Assembly (NCBI GenBank): GCA_000469685.2
Contig: LS997562.1
Span: forward strand, 42,484,345 to 42,548,344
Reading direction: 5' to 3'
Source of the DNA: Haemonchus contortus
Taxonomy: Eukaryota; Nematoda; Chromadorea; Rhabditida; Trichostrongylidae
DNA: 64,000 nucleotides
Positions 55,901 to 64,000 of this stretch are shown here, one piece after another. How positions within the stretch are numbered: position 1 is the first letter of the stretch; the number at the start of each line of letters is the position of its first letter. Below the pieces are notes generated by a model. It was not told where the DNA came from, searched no databases, and was given only the letters and a program-made list of their open reading frames with translations. The translations under genes and the position numbers were made by a program.

Positions 55901-58073
55901 TGTCAATAAAGAATAATATTAGTGTGAATTCCACTAAAAAACCTCCGATGAACGTAAACTGCGGCGCAGTCTTAAGCCATCATAACAACCAATTAATTGA
56001 CTGATTGCCTAGAAGAACCAGACACTAGCTGCTACCGTAATGGCTTTTCCACAAGGGAAAAACTTAACTCACAGGAATAGCAACCCCACAAGAAGACAGG
56101 AGAACAAATAAATAGGTTGCCATAGACTAATTTTTTTGCTATTTCAGTATGAAAACCTGTCATTGGTAAATATTTACCTTCCACACTATTTATTTCGACA
56201 ATATGCTATTAACAATATCATATTGTTTGTATTGACTAAAAAATAAATAAGAGATTTTTCTCGGTTTTCAGTTGGCATTATGAACGAAACTTCCGGGAAA
56301 TCAAGAATCAAATTTGTTTTTTCTTTAATTTAAACTAATTTTTTTTCTGTATCGAATAAACATCTCTCAGTCTTTTCGTTTTTCTCCACACCTCGGGATC
56401 CTGAAAGGCCGAGTGGCGCCGTTTCCAGACGCATGAGCCGACGATCAAATCCTGGCCTGGCATTTCAAGCCCTCCAAGCATGTGCCGAATAGGCAATGAC
56501 ATCAATCGTCACTTCTATTTTGGGTAGGTAGGAGTAAGTGGAGCATCTCGCCTAGGATTTTCGAGCACTGAATACTTCAGCACACAACAAATTCCATGGT
56601 TCCTTGCAAGGCTAGGATGGCTCAGAGATGGCCCCCAGAGGAAATTCAACTGGTGCGCATTTGCCATTGTCTTAATTGGGGATTAATTCACTAATTCGAT
56701 CCTATTCATTCACGATAGCCTCAGCCGAGCCAGCTAATTGGAACTGTTTACGGATTTGCGGCAACATTACGCAGCACTTTGCGCAACTGCCTGCTAAATG
56801 CTCATATATTGGACGAGGCTCGATGAGGTCAGAATCACCACAACAATCCTTCATCAAATAAACTCGGTATCGGACTTTGATTGGACTCAAATGCTGCTCC
56901 ACATCACAACAACATTCATCCTGGACAAGAACAAAAAGAGTACGATTCTCTGTGGACACCTATTTCGTCCATACAAGAACCTACTTGAAAGGGGTTCAGT
57001 AGGAGGGAGTCAAGGCGGAGACAAAATAACGAATACGTCAACTGGCCCTTTTCTTCAAATCTCCTCTTTGAGGGAACCACTTCAATGATGAGAAATGGCT
57101 AAGCGCTTGAACATCGTGGGCTTCACAGAAGCTCAGCTCAAGAAATGAAGCGACACTTCCCAAAACCGCTACACACCCAACAATAAGAGACCTCTCTCAG
57201 GACTGTATCACATGGTCTCAAACTAGAGCCGGGTTCGAATCCTCCGTCGGGATTTAAAGCTGACCAAGACTTCGCTTTTCGACCACAAAACATAGGACTG
57301 CTTTTCGAAGAACAGTTCATTAAACTGCTTATCCTAACTCTCAAAGGGTAGCCCCCTTAAGAGCTACTCCTAACCAAACCTCTGATTTATCCATTATTGG
57401 ACCCAACGCCTCGTCCCCATCCCCTTTCCCTCACTTCCTCCAAAGTCCCAAGGATCATTGAAACTTCACACCACTGCAGGCTACTTGGCAAGCCTCGGCA
57501 AACATCGACTACCACCGCTCCGCTCCGTATTCCCTCGGCACTCCTTCGCCATCGAACTGAGTAAACCATCTTGACCTCGGTGCAATTTCCCTTTACGAGC
57601 ACATAAATACAACACGAGACTGGACAAGCTTTAAGAGCCACCGTCAACCAGCACTAAGTATAGGTATTGACTGGTTCCAAGAGTTGTCATTATAACGGTT
57701 ACGAGTGGTTTCATTTTCTCTTTATATTCGAGTCCTTGAAAGCATCGATAACGACTAGACATTTGAATAAAGTCGACCCTGAACGACATTTTACGGAAGA
57801 GAAGTTATGAAATCACAATAAACTTAGAACAGAATCCACCCAGTGCCGATCAATATCCATGAAAACCATTAGAACCTCGTGTATGTGATTATCTCACTTG
57901 TTTTAGTCAAAAATTGTGACTCACCGTGCACCCACGAGTAACGAATCACCATCGGCTTCCAACAATTTGAAATGATCGCTGTCTTCGATTGATTGCGATC
58001 CATGTCCACCAAATCGATAGCCGAGGCCTACTGTAATTAGCAAAATTCGGATAAACATCGTAAACAAATTCAT
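46934..58073 (-). CDS. smp-1/smp-2: transmembrane semaphorin (class 1, SMP type), whole gene
   Basis: Fourteen exons join in phase into 629 residues with canonical GT-AG introns. Residues 1-22 ([20 protein letters not shown]) are a signal peptide; the start sits directly behind a TTTTGCTAG acceptor, suggesting spliced-leader addition. The sema domain spans about 30-470. Landmarks are [100 protein letters not shown] and [19 protein letters not shown] module follows (Cys 475, 481, 484, 492, 501; [15 protein letters not shown]). A short stalk leads to a membrane segment at about 556-575 ([18 protein letters not shown]) and a cytoplasmic start with [16 protein letters not shown]. There is no Ig domain, so it is not the secreted MAB-20 type. 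In nematodes such semaphorins act at the cell surface as ligands of plexin PLX-1 in cell positioning and axon or synapse patterning. Which paralogue it is, and the C-terminus beyond 47063, are unresolved. Confidence 0.93.
47063..47230 (-). CDS. smp-1/smp-2: semaphorin exon 14: cytoplasmic segment
   Basis: Encodes [40 protein letters not shown] and [16 protein letters not shown]. The acceptor is CTTTTTCAG and the donor GCA|GTATGT. Ser-rich and basic residues right after the membrane segment suit a cytoplasmic tail. The frame stays open past the donor to a TAG at 46934, so the protein may simply end there (…[12 protein letters not shown]). Alternatively it may continue through a 48-base intron to a TTTTCCAG acceptor at 47015. 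Confidence 0.82.
47336..47445 (-). CDS. smp-1/smp-2: semaphorin exon 13: stalk and membrane segment
   Basis: Encodes [20 protein letters not shown], then [17 protein letters not shown]. This follows PSI directly, with no Ig domain. The acceptor is GGTTTCAG and the donor TTT|GTGAGT, phase 0. The intron upstream is 1.2 kb and holds a pyrimidine-rich run at 47990-48060. Confidence 0.88.
48678..48787 (-). CDS. smp-1/smp-2: semaphorin exon 12: PSI end
   Basis: The first base completes Arg, then [20 protein letters not shown] and [16 protein letters not shown]. The acceptor is TTTTCAG and the donor G|GTAGGT, phase 1. It completes the PSI Cys pattern. Confidence 0.92.
48998..49149 (-). CDS. smp-1/smp-2: semaphorin exon 11: end of sema, PSI module
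   Basis: Encodes [20 protein letters not shown], then [20 protein letters not shown] and [10 protein letters not shown]. The Cys spacing and CAWD identify the PSI domain. The donor AG|GTGGGG is non-consensus after GT but restores the frame with the next exon. Confidence 0.93.
49207..49344 (-). CDS. smp-1/smp-2: semaphorin exon 10
   Basis: Encodes [20 protein letters not shown], then [20 protein letters not shown] and SKTVPV. The acceptor is TCTTTAG and the donor GTG|GTACGT, both phase 0. The flanking intron of 57 bases (49150-49206) also stays open in frame. Confidence 0.95.
49599..49817 (-). CDS. smp-1/smp-2: semaphorin exon 9
   Basis: The longest exon, 73 codons: [58 protein letters not shown] and [17 protein letters not shown] is a sema hallmark. 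The acceptor is ATTTTAG and the donor CAT|GTGAGT. Confidence 0.95.
49892..50046 (-). CDS. smp-1/smp-2: semaphorin exon 8
   Basis: Encodes [20 protein letters not shown], then [20 protein letters not shown] and [12 protein letters not shown], with the conserved SAVC.F motif. The acceptor is ATTTCAG and the donor CAG|GTAGGT, phase 0. Confidence 0.94.
50223..50361 (-). CDS. smp-1/smp-2: semaphorin exon 7
   Basis: Encodes [20 protein letters not shown], then [20 protein letters not shown] and FYFNEL. RVARVC.ND.GG is a hallmark of sema domains. The donor is A|GTGAGT, phase 1. Confidence 0.95.
50424..50521 (-). CDS. smp-1/smp-2: semaphorin exon 6
   Basis: Encodes [20 protein letters not shown] then [13 protein letters not shown]. 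The acceptor is TTTGTAG. The donor CAG|GTTGGT is weaker than the others, and the frame stays open past it. The junction QIYARVARV fits the family better than read-through. Confidence 0.88.
50578..50764 (-). CDS. smp-1/smp-2: semaphorin exon 5
   Basis: Encodes [20 protein letters not shown], then [20 protein letters not shown] and [12 protein letters not shown]. The YDP....T and YTGT..DF blocks are typical. The acceptor is TTCCAG and the donor T|GTGAGT, phase 1. Confidence 0.95.
50817..50969 (-). CDS. smp-1/smp-2: semaphorin exon 4
   Basis: Encodes [20 protein letters not shown], then [20 protein letters not shown] and [11 protein letters not shown]. This contains the conserved Cys residues of the first sema blades. 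The donor is ATG|GTGAGT, phase 0. Confidence 0.95.
51346..51408 (-). CDS. smp-1/smp-2: semaphorin exon 3 (63 bases)
   Basis: Encodes [20 protein letters not shown] plus K, the W-P-P segment seen in class 1 semaphorins. The acceptor is CATTTTAG, the donor AAG|GTCAGT, and both boundaries are phase 0. Confidence 0.92.
51944..51989 (-). CDS. smp-1/smp-2: semaphorin exon 2 (46 bases)
   Basis: The acceptor is TTGTTTCAG. The first base completes Arg from exon 1, then [15 protein letters not shown]. The donor is CAT|GTGAGT, phase 0. The NAVYNLSL motif is a fixed early landmark of sema domains. The upstream intron is 5.9 kb. Confidence 0.92.
53360..53612 (+). mobile_element. SINE copy within semaphorin intron 1
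   Basis: Starts near the B box (GGGATCGAATCTCGGATTGAT) and carries GACATGTCTGGGAGGGAAAA, CGACTTGTACATTGGCCGGC and GAAAGTCGAATGCGGAGCGC, in the order of the SINE at 35.6 kb. It is antisense to the host gene and more diverged than the other copies. The upstream A-box half is absent or unrecognisable. Confidence 0.7.
56395..56475 (+). repeat. class-II-tRNA-like remnant
   Basis: GGCCGAGTGGCGCC resembles the A box of tRNA-Leu or tRNA-Ser, and GATCAAATCCTGGCC about 37 bases on resembles their B box. No full cloverleaf forms. It lies in semaphorin intron 1 and is probably the head of another old SINE. Confidence 0.4.
57925..58073 (-). CDS. smp-1/smp-2: semaphorin exon 1: signal peptide and sema start
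   Basis: This 149-base exon is too short for a routine ORF scan. It encodes [20 protein letters not shown], then a Ser/Asp-rich linker and [18 protein letters not shown]. It ends CG|GTGAGT in phase 2. The ATG was chosen because it is followed at once by a hydrophobic leader and preceded by an acceptor-like CTAG. Confidence 0.9.
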
Positions 58074-61000
58074 CTAGCAAAAGCACACTTCAGCCTGTCC
58101 GTAAATTAAACATCGCCACGCTGAGACAGCCACATTGCATCAAGTTGTAAGAATTCTCGACACTACGGACAGACTTGAAATATTGTCCAATTATTCCCGT
58201 CTGAGTCTCTGATCCCTTTGCCAATATCTCCACCAAACTGACCGTGCCGTCTGCCGTTATCACTGCTGACCGTAAATCTGACAACTGTCACTTGTCAGTG
58301 ACATTGACAAGTCCGACTTGGCTTCGGTGAGTGCCAGCAACCAGTGCGCACCACACCCTCTTAGCTAATTTACCATCGTTAGATGCGAATTTGGTCATTT
58401 ATCACTCGTTCCCACTTCGCTCACCCATCGTTAGCCATCGTCTGATGTATAGAAGCACGTAATTTGATGGGATCAGGTTTTGAGCGCTCCCTTAACAGAG
58501 CGATGGCATGGCCTTGCAACTTTGACAAATGTTACCAGTTTAGGCTAATGGTCTGGCTAAACTAAGAAGTCTCCTCGTGTGAAAGAACAGGACTGAGAAA
58601 CCAGCTCATTAGGCATTGGTAAGTGGTGGAGAACGCTATCAAGGATAATGTGTCGAAGCTAGCCCATTTCGAAAATGAAGAAACTCCAGATATTGCCGGA
58701 AAGCGTCCTCCAAAAGCACAAATTGAAGGGAACTTCAAAGTTGCGCTAAGAGAAAAACCCTTCAAAAAGGATGTTAGTCATCCTCCCGTGAGAGGCGAAT
58801 GATTCATCGGAGTGATCCCCAAGAACAAATGAAACTGTCGCGTAAAAAACCTGATGAGTATTACCCAACGCTCGTAGAGGTTTCCCAAGAGAAAAACGAA
58901 GGCGTTCTTATTGGGAGAAATGCGACCTCAGAATATTCGCCAAGCCTATGGGAGTGGGAGCTACATCGACTCGAACGGGATCAAATATACCCGATGACGA
59001 ACCACACTTACTAATAGCGACATGAATTACTCTAGCACATCCACTCATTCCCAAATTCCGAAAAAAAGAAGTAAAAGTGGTCTCGCCGGGAAATCGATTC
59101 TTCTTGACTGATCCAGTGCAGAAATTAATTTCTTTTTTTCTTCAGATAGTTCTCATTGTGAAACTGAGCTCTGATTAGGAATCACTACACGAAACCAATC
59201 AATCAAAGATCGAGATCTTGAATAGTAGCCAAATGCATGGCCTATACCAAGGACACCTGCAACCACCTTACGCTTTCCCCATCCAATCACACGGGCCGAG
59301 GCTTATATACCTCTAACCTCTGTGAATCGGTAGCCTTAGGCTAATTTAGTGGGTAACTGGGGTTATAGCTTCTCCAGTAGGCGACTTGACGGGGTCCGCC
59401 CGACTTTTCAACACAATTTCAGTCGAAGTCAGTGAAGAACACTATCATGTATCAGATCGTCGCTTCTATCTTCTACTATCGTTGCTTCCTTGCATGTCTC
59501 GCCACTAAGGCGAACATTTATGATCGGTCACGACATCAACGCCACCATCAGCACACCGGTCTCGCTGGCGTCGAACATCACATCACGTTACCATCGTTTA
59601 CGACCAATCGAAACTTTTTATAACGTGGTCGAGAACGCACTATAACTACTCCTAACTTGGTAGTCATGGCATTAATGACCTTTTGAAACGTGCTTTTTAA
59701 ATCCCATTTGAGGTTATGAAAAGATGCCCCAAAAAACATAATTGAAAAGCCATTCATGAAAACCTCAGCCACCGTAACCTATTACTGCAATACGTAAGAC
59801 GTAGGAACAAGGAGGAAGAACACGAGAAAAAAAGAAAGGGTGGAATGAAAAGTAGAACCGGAGCCTCCCACTCTTCCTGTACCATTACTATTTTTGACTC
59901 AGAACATGAGACGCAGGGGCGATCATTTCCACTTCGTACAGTGAGCCTTTCGGAGGTTACCCCAGACTTTTCAAGTCAAATGCCAGGGAGAACCCACGGC
60001 ATTCGCCCAAGTCAAGAAATCGCTCATAAAAGGAACCTTCTAGAAATATTGAGATTGAATACTTTTAATTTTTTCAAATCAGTTATTAAATCGAAAATAC
60101 GTAAGTTTTTGCAGTTCCCAGAAATCCTGTTCTAGGTAAAGAGGTTTTCATACCACAATCACTCCTGAACCTGATTCTTCTGATTAAAGTTGAAGTCCCT
60201 ACTCGAAATTATGCCTAATTGTCCATACATTCGTCATTCATTGAAATTTCAGAGGATTGAATATGAGCCTTCGCACTTTGATGGCAATACTCCCCCGGAG
60301 TCAACTAGGAATTCGTTAAGCCTCTCCGTCAAGTGGCTGAAATAGAAATGCCCTCGTCATACACTAATCCTTATGGATTTCGGGTCGAGCTTATTACTAT
60401 TATTGCTATTGCAATAATTTAATAAAGGTTTCCCAGCAACGGCAATTCAATAAATATTCTCCAGCAGTTCCCATTATCAGAGTCTTTGGGGAAGGTTCTC
60501 TGAGGTCAGCCCGAAGAGGCCCTATACGACCCTTATCACCGAAAAGGTAACATCAATGGCTTGTTGGCGGTCCCTTACATGCCTCGGCAGAGGGCTACCG
60601 CTGGTGTCGTTCAATTTAAGATCGACTGGAGGCGAACCAAAGCCATTAACTGCGATAGTATCGTACGACTACCGTATTTCCCCATACGTTTATCACGTTC
60701 TACGCCGTGTCGGCATCGCTTTACCGTTGAGCTGTTTGCTAAGGGGTTCCCCCCATTAAAATCATTCTGAACTGAGATCGTTCAGGATAGTGAAAGTGTT
60801 CAGAAAGAAGTGGCCGCGGCCCGAGCATCTTGTAGCCAATGCAAATTACATGCGCACATTGAACATCTCAACCACACCCGCAATTCGGCCAGCCGGACAC
60901 GACACTTTCCCATATGCGGTCAGAAAATCGGGTGAACGGTGGTGGTATGTTATGGTCAAAGTTCCGGGACGTTGAAGAGCGCCCCGTAGAGGTTCGCAGA

Positions 61001-64000
61001 CTGTTGTTTTGTCAAGTAGGTGAAATGAACGGTAAATGGTAAGTAGGGAAAGAAATAGGTCAATTTGACAGTTATTTTCCAAATAGCTATGGGTTCTACA
61101 CTGAACTAGATCCACTCAAGATCATAATAATGTGAGGAATCTCATAGATTGCAGTTCACCAATACTTCCTATGGGAGTGTAGAATATCAAGGAATTTTTC
61201 GCACTTGTTTTGACAAATTAATTTTTAGAAATCCACGAACTTCTCCCAAAGTTCAAACTTGACCGGAATATTACCCAATCCCCTTCAGAAAAAAACTCAT
61301 AAAAGCCAAAAAACAAAATTGTTCAAGAAATGCCTTGTGAAACCAAATGTTATTTTGGCATCGATTGAAGAGTAGTTCTTATTCTATAACGATTTTCTTT
61401 TATAATAGACTCTCATGGTTCCATCCCCGATATTCGTTCCAATTTCTATTCGAGAATTCCATTACCATAACCAGTAAAAAGCGAGGAAGGAGATGATGAA
61501 GCTGATTTTTTCCTCCGAAACAAATTGATTCCGCTTCTTTAGAAACTACGTCGAGAACGTGTACTGACCTCTCCAGCCAAAAGCTTTTTTTCTGTAGATC
61601 TAATTCTTTTTATTTTTTCATTTTTCTTCCTTGATCCATTTTCAATCTGATTATGGTTTTGGAAAGATTTCAAGTACCCAGCTAATCAAGGGCGCTCTCC
61701 AAATGTCCCTTCAGAAAAGAACAACTACTTTGGAAATATGAAAGACCTCCAAATAAAAGAAGTGGCTTGTAACTTAATTATCCTACTCCCAAAAAATGCA
61801 GAGCTATTTCTGTCCCAGTCCATGTGCCTCCCCCAGAAATCCTGCCTCGGCTACTCGCATTTCTATCAATCTCTATTAATCTTCAACACCTCTGCCACCA
61901 TTGAAACAGACTGACAGCCGTCAGCCATTGAAGGACTCTTCGTCAACTTTCCCTCTCCGTTTAAGCTCTTGAAAAACCTGCAACTGCCAAAATTTGTCCC
62001 TGATCGAATCGCCATCGCTGAGGACCTGCATAGAGTCCCTCACGAGACTCATTTCTGTGTAAATTCGAATCCGATGGAAATGGGTTCCTCTTTGTCGTAA
62101 GTTTTTCCGACTCAAGACGGGAACGTTCGACAAAAAAATCCTCCATACAATCACGGCCTTTGTTTTGCACTCCGATAGATACACATCGAGAGGTACGAGA
62201 GACGCCCAGAAGATTGGCAAGATGCCAGCATATAGGAAAAAGTATTGCGCTGATTCTATGGTTTCTACTATGTGACTGGCTAATCTGACACCTTTTGAGC
62301 TGTTCATCAAGAAGATACTTTTTCGAGGCTGCAGCCCCAGACCCTTCTAGGAGCCTTGACAACAAGCTTACCAGCTGTAGGATACTCGAGATCAATTCTA
62401 AATTAGCATTCCTGCAGTCACTCCCTTATTCATGGCCCTCTCAATCGCCAAACATGGGACGTCATTCCATAGCTCTTCGTTGGCGCTCATTCCCCCATTC
62501 CCCGTTGCAGGAGGTCCCAGGAGAGGTTGTGCCTTCTGAAAAGCAGATCGATTAGTGACCATCATGTACTGACATCTAGCAAAGCTCGACGACGAACAAA
62601 ATTATGGCCATACAAATCCCCCGAGGGACCTTACGGACAACGGCGATGCTCCAGCCATAATGCCTCTTCGTGTCGTCCGCCGGACATTAGCGACGTATTC
62701 ACACGTAACGCGATTCGACCGCGCTTGATTCCCAGCCGGCAAGACAGCAAAAAAAAGTCAGCCAGCCAGTTACCCAGTTCCTTATGCACGAGATGAGCTG
62801 CAGCAGGTGTTATATTCGCGATGGATGGGGTCAACGACAGGTCGTGGAAGAAGGGCCGTTGAATGTAATGACCTTCCGCCTCTTCAATCTTTCTCAGTTT
62901 CCTGTAAAACCTCTAAATAACCCTCCTTACCCTTAACACCACTATTTCACTTCCCATTAAAACCATAGACATCTACATCCGCTCAAATTCTTCTTCTATG
63001 GCCTTGGAACATTCAGCATACATAAAAAGGCGCTAGAAGACGAATTACAGCGCCGATGTTTGCAGCTGACAACAGAGCGGGTGGTCAGTTTCCCCGACAG
63101 TCAACCAGTGGCTATATTTGGGAAAGCAATAGCTCAGCGCATAATTCATGACACCTCGCTGCATCGGTTACACCGGTCCCGCGGCATATTCAAGTAGTAT
63201 CGTCATCATCCAATAACACCCCGGTTCTTGTTAAGCATACAGTCCAGCATACAGTCCAGTCCGGTGTTTATGAGCGTCTAGAAAACCTCAGCAATGGATT
63301 CTATGGAGTAACCGCGCTACAAACGCATGCAAAAAACTGGTTGGCTGTAAAGAGCTGATTGTCACGGTAGTTCCAGACATAACTACGGCAGAGAAGCCCA
63401 AACAGTACCAGGAGACGTCGCCACGCTACCCAAGATCCACAAAACCGCAACGAGACTTTTCCTGAACCATGTGAGGGTTTCTTTCGACGGGGTCAATGAA
63501 CTGGCACCGGATTCATTTGAGAGATGACACTCTGACTTAAGCATACATCGTTGTTTCCTACCTATAGATCACCATCACACATTTAAGGACATCTTCGGAT
63601 GCCTGAACGGAAGCCGAATGCGTAGACGATTTGTAGATGGATCAACAGACAGTGCCCGTTTACCGTTTAGCCTCCATGGCTTCATACTGTACCCATGGGC
63701 CGCGCTTGAGAGTGGTACAGCTTATTCAACATCTTTTCCGACCGCGTTTGCGCTTCATCAAGGAGGACAGTAGGCATGGCGTACACCGAGTTAAATGATA
63801 GACAGTTTTTTTTTTCAAAATTTGGCTCCTCCATAATAAAATTGGCCTTTCAATCGACTATGTTCCGCAATGAGATGCGATCGCAGCTACTCGACTATAA
63901 TTCAAGTTCAAGGTAATCTCAGAGTTTCCACTTGTATGAATAGTACAATCTACGCCATTAATGGACGATTGTGAGAAAAACCACTTACCATCGCCACGTC
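58074..64000. other. no gene supported; presumed semaphorin upstream region at left
   Basis: The first few hundred bases should include the semaphorin promoter, but no motif stands out. A 59-residue open stretch on the plus strand (about 58624-58800, with KLAHFENEETPDIAGKRPP) and the minus-strand frames at 61921-62395 have no recognised family. The remainder looks non-coding. Confidence 0.35.

Noticed and set aside
57180..57260. Perfect B box (GGGTTCGAATCCTCC)
   Set aside because: No A box at the right distance and no cloverleaf; too little to call a tRNA or SINE.
61921..62395. Overlapping 129- and 144-residue minus-strand frames
   Set aside because: No motif of any gene or transposon family, and two frames of similar length over the same DNA argue for chance.

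Overview
The window reads as repeat-rich, intron-rich nuclear DNA of a parasitic strongylid (hookworm-like) nematode. Four things point there: small introns with TTTNCAG acceptors, start codons placed directly behind acceptor-like sites (as in spliced-leader trans-splicing), a class-1 transmembrane semaphorin of the SMP-1/SMP-2 type, and a repeat load of RTE LINEs, BEL/Pao, mariner, piggyBac-type MITEs and tRNA-derived SINEs. There is no operon structure, rRNA or CRISPR. LAYOUT: 0-24 kb is almost entirely mobile DNA. It holds a frameshifted BEL/Pao gag, an RTE LINE (2.4-5.4 kb), a TTAA-flanked piggyBac-type MITE (5.9-6.6 kb), a GC-rich hairpin MITE (7.5-7.7 kb), two mariner-like non-autonomous elements (7.75-9.3 kb), a strand-skewed block without recognisable genes (9.4-11.8 kb), a 5.6-kb structure with about 1.2-kb inverted arms (11.9-17.5 kb), a TA-flanked Tc1/mariner-type element with a second deleted mariner nested in it (17.6-19.1 kb), a tandem duplication (19.8-20.2 kb), a second, internally deleted RTE copy (20.6-22.5 kb) and a dead mariner with intact ends (22.9-24.0 kb). 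24-47 kb is mostly unassigned non-coding sequence. It contains one well-supported four-exon gene for an unrecognised 159-residue single-pass membrane protein (minus strand, 31.6-32.9 kb), a SINE with perfect 12-bp target duplications (35.6-35.9 kb) plus relatives, a tRNA-like sequence (38.2 kb), and a weaker candidate two-exon small gene (42.1-42.3 kb). 47-58 kb is a minus-strand semaphorin gene. I reconstructed 14 exons whose phases join without a break into 629 residues: signal peptide, sema domain, PSI module, membrane segment and cytoplasmic start; the extreme C-terminus is unresolved. 58-64 kb shows no gene I can support. The two convincing host genes lie on the same strand about 14 kb apart and show no sign of working together. 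I do not see a clearly new biological system. The most interesting leads are the small membrane-protein gene, the SINE family, and the large inverted structure with a MITE insertion visible by comparison with its empty partner arm.
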